Positions 46,250 to 55,391 of a stretch of 64,000 bases of DNA are shown here, piece after piece. The DNA comes from Novosphingobium sp. MW5 (GTDB lineage: Bacteria > Pseudomonadota > Alphaproteobacteria > Sphingomonadales > Sphingomonadaceae). How positions within the stretch are numbered: the first letter of the stretch is position 1; every line of letters starts with the position of its first letter. The notes beneath the pieces are model-generated. The model saw only the letters and a list, made by a program, of their open reading frames with translations. It did not search any database and was not told the origin of the DNA. The position numbers were made by a program, and so were the translations under genes. The stretch lies in the NCBI GenBank assembly GCA_025938935.1, contig JAPCWB010000001.1, positions 3,162,001 through 3,226,000 on the forward strand, in the 5' to 3' direction.

Positions 46250-48166
46250 ATGGATGAACAGGCTGCCGGCGCAGGCCACGTGTTCCTCAGCTATTCGCGT
46301 GAGGACCAGAAGACCGCGCGCGCCATGATCTCTCTGCTCGAAGGCCTTGGCTACAAGGTCTGGTGGGACGGGCTGATTCCCGGCGGCGAACGCTTTGACA
46401 AGGTGACCGGCAATGCCCTCGAGACCGCCCGAGCGGTCGTGGTGCTGTGGTCGAAAAGCTCGGTCGAGTCGCACTGGGTCAACGATGAGGCCGGCCGCGG
46501 GCGTGACAAGGGACGGCTGGTGCCGATCTCGATCGATGGCACCCTGCCCCCGCTTGGCTTCGGGCAATTCCAGTTCATCGACGTATCGAAAGAGGGCCTG
46601 CGCGCCAGCGGGCCGCAGATGCAGCGCGCGCTCACCGCACTGGCCGCGCTGTTCGACGGCGAGGCGCCTGCGCTGCCGAAGCCGCGCAAGGGCCCGGCGC
46701 TGTCCCGCCGCGCGCTGGTGGCTGGCGGGGTTGCGGCGGCCGGCATCGGCGCCACCACGATCGGCTGGCTTCTCATGCGCGACAACAGCCCCGGCAACAC
46801 CCTCGCCGTCCTGCCTTTCGACAACCTTAGCGGCGATGCCGGCCAGCAGTACCTGATAGACGGTATCGCCGCCGAACTGCGCGCCCGCTTTGCCCGCAAC
46901 CCGGTGCTGACCGTGGCGGGGCAGACATCGTCGAACGAATTCCGCGGCAGGATCGGCGACGCGAAGGGCATCGCCGCGAAGCTCGGCGTGGCGCACCTGC
47001 TCACCGGCAACGTGCGGACCGGTTCAGGCGAGGTGCGCATCGCGGTCGAACTGATCGAGGCGGCGACCGGCTATTCGAAGTGGACGCAGACCTACCAGCG
47101 ACCGCTGGAAAACATCCTTCGCCTGCAGGAGGAAATTGCCGAGGCGGTGGACGCCGCGCTCACGCCGCAGCTTTCCGCGGGCAGCCACAAGGAGTCAGTC
47201 AAGCGCAGCGGCGGCACCACGGTCGCAGCGGCCTATGACGCATACCTGCGCGGCAAGCTCCTGTTCGAGAACCCGGTCGACGAAGCGAGCGACCGTGCCG
47301 CCTTGGCCGAGTTCACCCGCGCCGCCACGCTCGATCCCAATTATGCCGCCGCCCATGCCGCCCGCGCGCGGACCATGGGCGTGATCGCGGTTGCCAGCCA
47401 CGACCTGTCCGAACGGCACAGCCTCGTCACCGAGGCCGAGAAGGAAGCGCGCCGCGCAATCGAACTCGCCGCCGAATATCCCGAGGGCCACGTCGCGCTC
47501 GCCTATGCGACGCTGTTCGGCAAGCTCGACGTGATCGGCGCCGAAGCCGCGCATGAGGCGGCGATGCGGTTCGGTGCGGGAAATCCCGAGGTGCTCAGCC
47601 GCTATGCGCTGTACTACGCCCGCCGCCGCCAGCCGGAAAAGGCGCTCCCGGCGATCGAGAAGGCGGCCATGCTCGAACCGCTCGACCCTTCGCTGTTCAA
47701 GTCCAAGGCGCAGGTCCACTATGCAGGCGGTGATTGGGACAGCGCCATCGCTGCCGCGCGCAAGGCGCTGGAGATCAATCCCAAGGTGTCATCGGTCCAC
47801 GGCAACATCGGCAATGCCCTGATCCAGCAGGGCAAGGTGGCAGAGGCGGCGGCCGAATATGCGCTCGAAAAGAACGTCACGCTGGCGTTGCCGGGCAAGG
47901 CGATTGTCGCGCTGAAACAGGGCGACCAGGCGGCGGCGAAAGCGGCCCTTGATCAGCTCATCAAGGAGACCGGCAAGGCCACCCTTTTTCAGCAGGCGCT
48001 GATCCTCAGCCAGTGGGGCAAGCGCGAAGAAGCGCTCACCGCGCTGGAAAGCGCCTATGCCGAACGCGACCCCGGATTGCTGCTGACTTTCAGCGATCCC
48101 TTCCTCAAGCCATTGGAAAACGAGGCGCGATTCAAAACGCTTTTAGGCCGCCTGCACTTCGTATAA
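46250..48166 (+). CDS. TIR domain, membrane-anchored TPR protein
   Basis: The 638-residue protein begins at ATG 46250. The TIR domain (about 8-125) has HVFLSYSREDQKTA, YKVWWDGLIPGGERF and SKSSVESHWVNDEAG, with Glu80 in the place of the NADase catalytic Glu. A single membrane segment (about 134-155) is preceded by SRRALVAGG, a twin-arginine-like motif. A TolB/FlgO-like domain (NTLAVLPFDNLSGDAGQQYLIDGIAAEL) and TPR repeats (about 330-600) follow. The layout is that of CadC-type membrane proteins with TIR replacing the DNA-binding domain. TIR domains can cleave NAD or mediate interactions; the role here is unknown. Confidence 0.88.
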   Translation: MDEQAAGAGHVFLSYSREDQKTARAMISLLEGLGYKVWWDGLIPGGERFDKVTGNALETARAVVVLWSKSSVESHWVNDEAGRGRDKGRLVPISIDGTLPPLGFGQFQFIDVSKEGLRASGPQMQRALTALAALFDGEAPALPKPRKGPALSRRALVAGGVAAAGIGATTIGWLLMRDNSPGNTLAVLPFDNLSGDAGQQYLIDGIAAELRARFARNPVLTVAGQTSSNEFRGRIGDAKGIAAKLGVAHLLTGNVRTGSGEVRIAVELIEAATGYSKWTQTYQRPLENILRLQEEIAEAVDAALTPQLSAGSHKESVKRSGGTTVAAAYDAYLRGKLLFENPVDEASDRAALAEFTRAATLDPNYAAAHAARARTMGVIAVASHDLSERHSLVTEAEKEARRAIELAAEYPEGHVALAYATLFGKLDVIGAEAAHEAAMRFGAGNPEVLSRYALYYARRRQPEKALPAIEKAAMLEPLDPSLFKSKAQVHYAGGDWDSAIAAARKALEINPKVSSVHGNIGNALIQQGKVAEAAAEYALEKNVTLALPGKAIVALKQGDQAAAKAALDQLIKETGKATLFQQALILSQWGKREEALTALESAYAERDPGLLLTFSDPFLKPLENEARFKTLLGRLHFV

Positions 48167-48208
48167 CTTCCCGCGAGTCAGCAGGGGCTGACCTTAGAGG
48201 GGAATACC

Positions 48209-48409
48209 ATGCGCAAGATCGTTGCTACCGTTTCCGCAATCGCTTTCGTCGCCGCACTCGGCGGCTGCAGCAAGAAGGAAGAGGCCGCTCCCGAGGCTGC
48301 GACCAGCGAAGCCGCACCGGCTGAAACTGCCGCGCCGAGCGCCGATGCCAGCGCCGAACCTTCGGCCGACGCTTCGGGCGATTCGCACACGCTCGACGAA
48401 CGCAAGTAA
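48209..48409 (+). CDS. Small lipoprotein, Ala/Ser-rich
   Basis: The 66-residue protein has a signal peptide with lipobox AALGGC and a mature tail made of Ala, Glu, Pro, Ser and Asp (SKKEEAAPEAA...SADASGDS). Gene start follows AGAGGGG. Such tails act as disordered linkers. It is followed by a clear terminator. No specific function is known. Confidence 0.75.
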   Translation: MRKIVATVSAIAFVAALGGCSKKEEAAPEAATSEAAPAETAAPSADASAEPSADASGDSHTLDERK

Positions 48410-48431
48410 GCGTCCGTTACGAGGAAGTGCG

Positions 48432-48463
48432 GGCGGTCCGGGAAACCGGGCCGCCTGTTTTTT
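48432..48463. terminator. Intrinsic terminator after the small lipoprotein gene
   Basis: GGCGGTCCGG and CCGGGCCGCC form a 10-base stem (one G-T pair) with a GAAA-type loop followed by TGTTTTTTG. It lies in the gap between the lipoprotein stop and the convergent serine-protease stop at 48467. Confidence 0.85.
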
Positions 48464-48466
48464 GCC

Positions 48467-50410
48467 CTATTGCGCCAGTGCCGGATCAGGCAGCCGGTCC
48501 ACCCTGCCGGGGTTCTTCTCTAACCACGCCTTGGCCGCATCGATCCACCGGCCATAGCTCGCCACCGAGGCAAAGACCGTTGGCACCGGCCCGGCGCAGC
48601 CTTTCGAGAAGTTGACTACGCCAACCAGCTCCTGCCGCCCACCGCGCGTGCGGATCAGCGGCCCGCCACTGTCCTTGAAGCAGGTGAACACCTGTCGTTG
48701 CCGCCGTGGCGGCGAAGCCGCGCAGATAACCCGCAGCGATACCGGGCAGTTTTGCGGCTTGATCGCGGTCAGCGGGCCGTAGTTCAGTTTTTCCGTCGGC
48801 ATCTGCTGCACCCCGTCCATCGAGACGTGGGGGTTGGTCCGGCCGGAATGCCATTCACCGGAAAAGCCCCAGCCGAACGTGTCGAACTCGGTCCCCGGCG
48901 CGAAGACCGAGTTTTCCGACAGAGCAATGGTCTTTGCAGGAAGGGTCTGGCCCGGTGCCGCCTTCAGCTTGATCAGCGCAATGTCCGAAACGTTCTGTCC
49001 CGCCTTGTAACCTTGGTGGATGGCAATCGGATCGATCGCATAGGAGCGCCCGGCGCCCAGAATCACGGCACCAGTACGCACGCGCAGGGTGCGCCGCGCG
49101 TTAGCCTCGTTCGCTCCTTCATAGGAACCAGCGGCCACGCAGTGCGCGGCAGTCAGAATCAGCCCCGGCCCGATCACCGAACCGCCACAATGATGCTCGC
49201 GCTGTTCGGGCTTCAGCCACTTGAGCCCGATCCGCTCGGCACTGGGCCGCTGCTGGTCGCGCTCGATCTGTGCGGGGGTGAAGGGCCTGATATCATAGAT
49301 CTGCGCCATCCATGGTGCCATGGCGAGCATCGCGGTATCGCCGCCGCCCATCGCGGGGCAGAGCGATTCCGGATCGATCTGCATGTCGATGGAGTTGGCA
49401 TAGCCGAGCCCGGGAGGAAGCGGACCTTCCGGCGGACCGATCACGCTTTCGGCGGGCTGGCGTTCCGTGCAGGAAATGAGTTCCACGCCCGGACCGAATG
49501 CCCCCGGCTGGTCCAGCTTGCTGACATCAACCGGCTTCTCACTGGCGAGCGTCAGGAAATAGGCCTTCCCATCGATGCTGGAAACGCGGGAGATGCGCTT
49601 CACCGTTTCGCCGGCCGCCACCGGCTCATCGGCACCTTCGCGGATGGGCAGGAACGTGATTCGCAACGAATCATCGATCGTCCCGAAGTAGACGTGCAGC
49701 GGCCTGGTCCCACGATTGGAAACGGTGATCTCCATGCCGTCCCACCCGGTAAACGCCTTCCGCACTGCCATGCCCTGGATGGTCGCTTCCTCGTAAGGCT
49801 TGTCACTGCAAACGCCGATCTTTCCGCTACGCAGGCAGGTAACGATGTCGCGGCTGCCGGCAATCGGCGGCTGGGAAAAGATCTTTATCGCGCGGAACTG
49901 CTCGGACAGCCGGGCCTTCAGCAGGGCCTGCCAGTTTTCCCCCTCGACGCTGCCGATGGTGAACTGACGCGGGGCGAGCACCCAGCAGTTCCCCTCGCCC
50001 AGTGCTTTTGTGCCCCGCCACTGGCTCTCATCCGCCTTGGCATCGACCAGCACCATGGTCTGCGGATAGTCCGCCAGCGTGGTCAGTTCGAAATCGGCTT
50101 CCGGCGTGATCACCACATAGTCCAGCGTGGCCAGGAAAGCGCGCACGGCGGGCTCAGCCTCTCCCAGGCTTTCGTTGAGCCACAGGGCCACCTTTCCGGT
50201 CGACGGATTGCTGCGGATAAGGCCTTCGAAAGCGACGTTGAGCTGCACCGTGCCGCAGTCAGGGAAGCGCGGGTCATTGCTAGCCAAAGGCAGGGGCTGG
50301 CGATCGGGCCTTACCTTGACCGCCGGCGCTGGATCGACCGGCTGGGCCAGCACGGGCGCGCTGAACAGCGCCAGAAGCGCGGTCACAAGCAAGGTGCAAA
50401 ACCTGTACAT
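48467..50410 (-). CDS. Secreted trypsin-like serine protease with long N-terminal domain
   Basis: The 647-residue protein has a signal peptide (MYRFCTLLVTALLALFSAPVLAQ), a roughly 330-residue N-terminal region of unknown fold, and a C-terminal S1 protease domain (about 385-630). The catalytic His is in LTAAHCVAA, Asp in NVSDIALIKL and Ser in CFKDSGGPLI; the usual Gly before Asp-Ser is Lys here. The N-terminal region has paired Cys (VTCLRSGKIGVCSD) and beta-sandwich-like stretches. Substrate and activation are unknown. Confidence 0.9.
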   Translation of the reverse strand: MYRFCTLLVTALLALFSAPVLAQPVDPAPAVKVRPDRQPLPLASNDPRFPDCGTVQLNVAFEGLIRSNPSTGKVALWLNESLGEAEPAVRAFLATLDYVVITPEADFELTTLADYPQTMVLVDAKADESQWRGTKALGEGNCWVLAPRQFTIGSVEGENWQALLKARLSEQFRAIKIFSQPPIAGSRDIVTCLRSGKIGVCSDKPYEEATIQGMAVRKAFTGWDGMEITVSNRGTRPLHVYFGTIDDSLRITFLPIREGADEPVAAGETVKRISRVSSIDGKAYFLTLASEKPVDVSKLDQPGAFGPGVELISCTERQPAESVIGPPEGPLPPGLGYANSIDMQIDPESLCPAMGGGDTAMLAMAPWMAQIYDIRPFTPAQIERDQQRPSAERIGLKWLKPEQREHHCGGSVIGPGLILTAAHCVAAGSYEGANEANARRTLRVRTGAVILGAGRSYAIDPIAIHQGYKAGQNVSDIALIKLKAAPGQTLPAKTIALSENSVFAPGTEFDTFGWGFSGEWHSGRTNPHVSMDGVQQMPTEKLNYGPLTAIKPQNCPVSLRVICAASPPRRQRQVFTCFKDSGGPLIRTRGGRQELVGVVNFSKGCAGPVPTVFASVASYGRWIDAAKAWLEKNPGRVDRLPDPALAQ

Positions 50411-50491
50411 TTTCGCCTTACCCCGCGGGAAGGCCCTTAGGTGCTTGTCCCAGGCCGCACTGTCAATCGCGCGCGATGGCCTTCCCGGCTA

Positions 50492-51742
50492 TCAGTTCAC
50501 TTCGATCTGGCTAACGTCATAGCCATTGGCACGCAGCGCGGCGACCAGCCGGTCCAGCTGCTCCTTGTCGCGCGCTTCGCATTCGATGTCGGTGATCAGG
50601 CCCTTCGCCGGCAGGTGCGTGAAGATGCGCTGGTGCCAGATTTCGATGATGTTGATGTTGTGGCGGTTGAATTCTTCCATCACCTTGAACAGCGCTCCGG
50701 GGCGGTCCTGCAGGGTGAGCCGCAGCCGCGCGAGGCGGCCCGAGCGGGCAAGATCGCGCAGCAGAACGTTGGCCAGCAGGCGCGTGTCGATATTGCCGCC
50801 TGTCAGCACGATGCCAACCTTCTTGCCCTTGAACATGTCCGGATTGCGCAGCACGGCGGCGAGGCCGGCCGCGCCCGCGCCTTCGACCACGGTCTTTTCG
50901 ATCTGCAGCAGCAGCGCCAGCGCCGCCTCCATCTCGCGCTCGCCCACCAGCAGAAAATCGTCGAGCAGGCCAGCGAGAACCTTGGAGGTGAACTCGCCCG
51001 GCTCCTTTACCGCGATGCCTTCGGCCAGCGTATCGCCGCCGGTGGGCAGGTTGGTGCCCTTGAGCCGGTTGTACATCGAGGGGAACAGTTCCGCCTCGAC
51101 CCCGATCAGGCCGATGTCGGGCTTCAGCGCTCGCGCCGCCACGCCCATGCCCGAAGCCAGCCCGCCGCCGCCGACCGGGATGACCAGCACGTCGAGGTCG
51201 GGCACGTCCTCCAGCATTTCAAGCGCCACCGTGCCCTGCCCGGCCGCGACCAGCGGATCGTCGAAAGGATGGATGAAGGTCAGCCCAAGCTGCTTTTCCA
51301 TCGAGCGCGCATAGGCATAGGCATCGTCAAACGTCTCGCCTTCCAGCACGACCTTGCCGCCGACCTGCTCGGTCTGCATCACCTTCACCGTTGGCGTGGT
51401 GCGCGGCATGACGATGGTCACCGGAATGCCGAGCCGGGTGCCGTGGTACGAAAGACCCTGCGCGTGATTGCCCGCCGAAGCGGCGATCACGCCGCGGGCG
51501 CGCTGTTCCTCGTTCAGGTGGAGCAGGGCGTTGAGCGCGCCGCGCTCCTTATAGGCTGCGGTGAACTGCAGGTTCTCGAACTTCAGCCAGACGTCGCAAC
51601 CGGCGATCTGGCTGAGCGTGTGCGAATAGTCCATGTCGGTCCGCACCACCGCGCCGGCAATTCGCCCTGCCGCCGCGCGAACATCGGCGATGGTGAGCAG
51701 CGCTTCGGCTGCCGGGGCGGTCTGGGTGGCGGTGCTTTCCAT
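50492..51742 (-). CDS. ilvA: Threonine ammonia-lyase (threonine dehydratase)
   Basis: The 416-residue PLP enzyme has the cofactor Lys65 in LQFTAAYKERGALNAL, the phosphate-binding VGGGGLASG loop, ASAGNHAQGLSYHG and a C-terminal ACT domain (about 340-416, LRLTLQDRPGALFKVM). It converts threonine to 2-oxobutyrate for isoleucine synthesis. The single ACT domain and length match the TdcB-like/short IlvA class (biodegradative or mixed type). No isoleucine genes are adjacent. Confidence 0.92.
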   Translation of the reverse strand: MESTATQTAPAAEALLTIADVRAAAGRIAGAVVRTDMDYSHTLSQIAGCDVWLKFENLQFTAAYKERGALNALLHLNEEQRARGVIAASAGNHAQGLSYHGTRLGIPVTIVMPRTTPTVKVMQTEQVGGKVVLEGETFDDAYAYARSMEKQLGLTFIHPFDDPLVAAGQGTVALEMLEDVPDLDVLVIPVGGGGLASGMGVAARALKPDIGLIGVEAELFPSMYNRLKGTNLPTGGDTLAEGIAVKEPGEFTSKVLAGLLDDFLLVGEREMEAALALLLQIEKTVVEGAGAAGLAAVLRNPDMFKGKKVGIVLTGGNIDTRLLANVLLRDLARSGRLARLRLTLQDRPGALFKVMEEFNRHNINIIEIWHQRIFTHLPAKGLITDIECEARDKEQLDRLVAALRANGYDVSQIEVN

Positions 51743-51784
51743 ATGGGCCGCGCCGTAAAGCCAAAGCGCGCCGCTTGCAAACCG

Positions 51785-52150
51785 CTATTGGCCCCGCTTC
51801 AGCACCATTGCAACAATCCCGGTGACCACCATCACGGCGATCGTATCGGCAATCCAGTCCCGGATGTCGCAATCGCGGTGGAGCGCCGGGATCGACTGCG
51901 CCACCTCGATCAGGGCGCCGAGGAACGAGAGACGTTCGATCACCCGCCAGCGCGGGACCCGCGGAAAACCGAGCGCCGCCAGCCCGGCCAGCGCCGAAAA
52001 GGCAAGCACATGGTTGAACTTGTCCCCCAGCCGGTCGCTCGGCATTTCGGGCGGCTTGGGCAGGAGCGCCATGACGACGGCGAATATCAGCGCCGCCCAG
52101 AACAGCCAGAAAGCGGCGCGCTGCATGCGCGGCGAGGTGAGGAATTGCAT
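51785..52150 (-). CDS. VanZ family membrane protein
   Basis: The 121-residue protein has about four membrane segments and the VanZ-like motifs KFNHVLAFSALAGLAALGFP and LIEVAQSIPALHRDCDIRDWIADTIAVMVV with the conserved acidic/His pattern. VanZ-like proteins are of uncertain function; the VanZ name comes from glycopeptide resistance. It lies 42 bases beyond the start of ilvA. Confidence 0.85.
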   Translation of the reverse strand: MQFLTSPRMQRAAFWLFWAALIFAVVMALLPKPPEMPSDRLGDKFNHVLAFSALAGLAALGFPRVPRWRVIERLSFLGALIEVAQSIPALHRDCDIRDWIADTIAVMVVTGIVAMVLKRGQ

Positions 52151-52204
52151 GGCCCGGCCTTACCGGGGGCTGGCGCGGCGCGCAATTGGCGCTAACAGGC
52201 AAGT

Positions 52205-53104
52205 ATGACCGACAAACGCAGGATTTCCTTCCTAGGCCTTGGCGTGATGGGCGGCCCGATCGCGCGCCACCTCGCCCGCGCCGGGCACGAACTGACCATC
52301 TACAACCGCTCGCCCGAGCGGCGGGAACGCTGGCAGGCGGACAACCCGGACCTGGCCGTGCGCGTTGCCGCCAGCCCGGCGGACGCGGCCGACGGCGCGG
52401 AGGTCGTCATCACCTGCGTCGGCAATGACGATGACCTGTCCGACGTCGTGCTTGGCCCCAATGGCGTGTTCTCTGCCCTGAAGCGCGGCGGGCTGTTCAT
52501 CGATCACACTACGGCCTCTGCCCGCATCGCCCGCCAGATCGCGGTCGAGGCGCGGGACCTCCAGATCCACTGCGTCGACGCGCCGATGACCGGCAGTCAG
52601 ATCGGCGCGGAGGAAGGCAAGCTCACTCTGATGTGCGGCGGACGTCCAGACGCCATTGCCATGGCCATGCCGGTGTTCGAAGCCTACACCCGCCGCGTCG
52701 TCCACATCGGCCGCGCGGGCGCGGGGCAGACCGCCAAGATGGCCAACCAGATCTGCATCGCCGGGATCGTCGCCGGCCTTTCCGAAGCCATGCGCTTTGC
52801 CCGGGCGAGCCACCTCGATACCGACAAGGTCTATGAGGCGATTTCCGGCGGCGCGGCGCAGAGCTGGCAGATGGACAACCGCTGGAAGACCATGGCTGCC
52901 GACGAATTCGACTTCGGCTTCGCGGTCGACTGGATGCGGAAAGACCTTGGCCTTGCCATGGACGAAGGGCGCGGTCTGGGTGTTTCGCTCCCCATCACCG
53001 CGCTGGTCAACCAGTTCTATGCCGAGGTTCAGGCAATCGGCGGCGGGCGGCTCGATACGAGCGCGCTGGTGCGCCGCCTGCCGCTGCCGGGGAAACGCAA
53101 GTGA
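52205..53104 (+). CDS. 3-hydroxyisobutyrate dehydrogenase-family NAD(P)-dependent oxidoreductase
   Basis: The 299-residue protein has the Rossmann motif SFLGLGVMGGPIARHLARAGH, the substrate loop DAPMTGSQIGAEEGKLTLMCGG and the catalytic Lys in GQTAKMANQICIAG. These are the hallmarks of the beta-hydroxyacid dehydrogenase family (3-hydroxyisobutyrate, tartronate semialdehyde, glyoxylate reductases). The substrate is unresolved. The stop overlaps the next start by 4 bases. Confidence 0.91.
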   Translation: MTDKRRISFLGLGVMGGPIARHLARAGHELTIYNRSPERRERWQADNPDLAVRVAASPADAADGAEVVITCVGNDDDLSDVVLGPNGVFSALKRGGLFIDHTTASARIARQIAVEARDLQIHCVDAPMTGSQIGAEEGKLTLMCGGRPDAIAMAMPVFEAYTRRVVHIGRAGAGQTAKMANQICIAGIVAGLSEAMRFARASHLDTDKVYEAISGGAAQSWQMDNRWKTMAADEFDFGFAVDWMRKDLGLAMDEGRGLGVSLPITALVNQFYAEVQAIGGGRLDTSALVRRLPLPGKRK

Positions 53105-54777
53105 AGCCCCTGATTGCCATCGCCGCCGCCCTGCTGGCGAGCGCCGCCCCCGCCCTCGCCGATACGCTGATCGACAATGTCGATGGCTTCACGCTTGACG
53201 AAAAGGGCCAGGTTCAGCGCGTCACCGGCCTCGTCTTCGACAATGACGGCAAGGTGGTGCAACTGATGCGCCGGGACGACAAGAAGCCCGCAAAGACCGA
53301 CTATTACATCGACGGCAAGGGCCGCGTGCTGATGCCCGGGCTGATCGACGCCCACGTCCACATCATGGGCCTTGGCATCAGCGCCATGACGCTCGACCTG
53401 TCGCAGACGAAATCGCTGGCCGAAGCGCAGGCCGCCATCGCCAAGTTCGCCGCCGACCACCCGGAGCGCAAGTGGATCATCGGGCGCGGCTGGAACCAGG
53501 AAGTCTGGAAACTCGGCCGCTTCCCCACCGCGGCCGAGATCGACGCCGTGGTCAAGGACCGCCCGGTATGGCTCGAGCGTGTCGACGGCCATGCCGGATG
53601 GGGCAACAGCCTCGCCCTTTCGACCGCCGGAGTGACCGCCGCGAGCAAAGACCCGGCCGGCGGCCGCATTGAGCGCTTGGCCGGCGGACAGGCTCCTTCG
53701 GGCGTGCTGGTCGATGGCGCGACCGCGCTGGTCGAAAAACACGTGCCCCAGCCGCGCGCCGCCGAACGCGATTTCGCGCTCGACAAGGCGCAGGACCTGC
53801 TGGCGAGCAAGGGCATTGTCGCCGTGGCCGACATGGGCACCTCGATCGAGGACTGGCAGGCGCTGCGCCGCGCGGGAGACAGCGGGCGCCTGCGCATCCG
53901 CGTCATGTCCTATGCCGCCGGGATCGACGCAATGAGCCTGATCGGCGGATCGGAACCCGGCCCATGGCTCTATGATGACAAGCTCCACCTCAATGGGGTG
54001 AAGATCTACCTCGACGGTGCGCTGGGGTCGCGCGGGGCATCGCTGAAAGCGCCCTATGCCGATGCACCGGGGAACAAGGGCTTGTCCTTCCTCACGCCTG
54101 CACAGCTGCGCAACCTGATGAGCCGCGCGGCAATGGACAAGTTCCAGGTCGCCGTCCACGCCATCGGCGATGACGCGAATGGCCAGGTGCTGGATGCCGT
54201 GTCCGAGCTTCGCGAGACCTACAAGGGCGACCGGCGCTGGCGGATCGAGCATGCGCAGGTGGTCGATCCCGCCGATATCAAGCGCTTCGGCGAACTCGGC
54301 GTGATCGCCTCGATGCAGCCGGTCCACCAAACCTCGGACCGCCTGATGGCGGAAGCGCGGCTCGGGCCGGCGCGGCTGGCGGGCGCCTATGCGTGGAAAT
54401 CGATCGCCAATGGCGGGGCGACCCTGGCTTTCGGGTCGGATGCGCCGGTGGAATCGCCCGATCCCTTCGCCGGTCTCGCCGCAGCAATCAGCCGGCAGGG
54501 CCCGGATGGGCAGCCGTTTGGCGGCTGGCAGCCGCAGGAAAGGGTGACCCGCGAAGCCGCTATCGCCGGGTTCACCACGGGCGCCGCATATGCCGGAATG
54601 GCCGAGACTCGCTTCGGCCGGCTGGCCCCGGGAATGCGTGCCGATTTCCTGCTGGTAGACCGCGACCCGCTGCTCGCAAGCCCATCGGAACTCGCCGAAA
54701 CGCGGGTTTTGGAAACCTGGGTGGGCGGCCGGAGGATTTATTCGGCACCTGTGGCCTCTCCGCAACAGAGTCGGTGA
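53101..54777 (+). CDS. Exported amidohydrolase (YtcJ/imidazolonepropionase-like TIM barrel)
   Basis: The 558-residue protein begins at GTG 53101 with a signal peptide (KPLIAIAAALLASAAPALA). It carries metal-binding MPGLIDAHVHIMG, a catalytic region VAVHAIGDDANGQVLDAV, WRIEHAQVVDPADIKRF and FGSDAPVESPDPF. This matches the amidohydrolase_3/YtcJ family, zinc-dependent hydrolases of unknown natural substrate. It is translationally coupled to the dehydrogenase upstream. Confidence 0.9.
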   Translation: MKPLIAIAAALLASAAPALADTLIDNVDGFTLDEKGQVQRVTGLVFDNDGKVVQLMRRDDKKPAKTDYYIDGKGRVLMPGLIDAHVHIMGLGISAMTLDLSQTKSLAEAQAAIAKFAADHPERKWIIGRGWNQEVWKLGRFPTAAEIDAVVKDRPVWLERVDGHAGWGNSLALSTAGVTAASKDPAGGRIERLAGGQAPSGVLVDGATALVEKHVPQPRAAERDFALDKAQDLLASKGIVAVADMGTSIEDWQALRRAGDSGRLRIRVMSYAAGIDAMSLIGGSEPGPWLYDDKLHLNGVKIYLDGALGSRGASLKAPYADAPGNKGLSFLTPAQLRNLMSRAAMDKFQVAVHAIGDDANGQVLDAVSELRETYKGDRRWRIEHAQVVDPADIKRFGELGVIASMQPVHQTSDRLMAEARLGPARLAGAYAWKSIANGGATLAFGSDAPVESPDPFAGLAAAISRQGPDGQPFGGWQPQERVTREAAIAGFTTGAAYAGMAETRFGRLAPGMRADFLLVDRDPLLASPSELAETRVLETWVGGRRIYSAPVASPQQSR

Positions 54778-54889
54778 AGAGGCCGGGGGAGCGCGGATTA
54801 ACTCCCAGGGCAGAACCTAACCTGTTGTTAATTCTCCACGACTAGACGCCCACAAGTCACGTTTCGCCTCTCCGCCATGGATTTGGGGG

Positions 54890-54918
54890 TTGCGCAGAAT
54901 CGAGTGCTTGGCTAATTG
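54890..54918 (+). promoter_or_regulatory. Candidate promoter of the small membrane protein at 55056
   Basis: TTGCGC (54890-54895) and TAATTG (54913-54918) are separated by 17 bases, about 138 bases upstream of the start. This would give a long leader of about 130 bases holding two hairpins. The -10 match is weak, so this is only a suggestion. Confidence 0.3.
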
Positions 54919-54944
54919 CATTCGGGTCTGACGCTTGGTACTGC

Positions 54945-55032
54945 GAGGTTCCATTTTATTGGGAACCTCTCGGGCGCAAGACCGTTGAGAATATGCTTGT
55001 GCGTCATTTGCGGTTCGGTTAAGCGAATGACG
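54945..55032 (+). other. Two leader hairpins upstream of the small membrane protein
   Basis: GAGGTTCC/GGAACCTC (54945-54969, 9-base loop) and CGTCATTTGC/GCGAATGACG (55002-55032, one mismatch) lie in the gap between the amidohydrolase stop and the start at 55056. The first may end the upstream transcript; the second lies 23 bases before the ATG and could influence translation of the small protein. There is no match to a known riboswitch that I recognise. Confidence 0.5.
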
Positions 55033-55055
55033 AAGAGCTCAAAAGGAGAGACTCG

Positions 55056-55271
55056 ATGAAGTTTCGTGATCTGGCTGCAACTGCTGCAGCCCTGATGGTT
55101 TCGGCCCCCGCCTTCGCCCAGGCTGAAGTCGGCCGTGCCTCGACCCAGGTTGCTGACGCTGGCCAGTTCGGCGGCGACTCGACCATTCTTCTGATCCTCG
55201 CCATCCTCGCGATTGGCGCTGGCATCGCCCTGCTTGCAGGTAACAACAGCGACACGCCGACCAGCCCCTGA
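55056..55271 (+). CDS. Small exported or membrane protein (71 residues)
   Basis: The start is clear: AAAAGGAGAG just upstream of ATG 55056. The protein has a cleavable signal (KFRDLAATAAALMVSAPAFAQ), a short polar stretch, a membrane helix (TILLILAILAIGAGIALLAG) and the tail NNSDTPTSP. Comparable proteins occur in Sphingomonads, with no known function. Strong ribosome binding site and terminator suggest high expression. Confidence 0.82.
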   Translation: MKFRDLAATAAALMVSAPAFAQAEVGRASTQVADAGQFGGDSTILLILAILAIGAGIALLAGNNSDTPTSP

Positions 55272-55296
55272 TTGCTGGCAGCATTGCTGAAACAGG

Positions 55297-55324
55297 AAAG
55301 CGGGGTTTTTACCCCGCTTTTTTG
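55297..55324 (+). terminator. Intrinsic terminator after the small membrane protein
   Basis: AAAGCGGGG (55297-55305) pairs with CCCCGCTTT (55312-55320), a 9-base stem, followed by further T residues. It is 25 bases after the stop. Confidence 0.92.
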
Positions 55325-55391
55325 TTGTGCTCGGAGAGCGTGAGGCGAGGTGCTGACGGAGAGTGTTCTGCATTCCGCTTGGGCGGAATCA

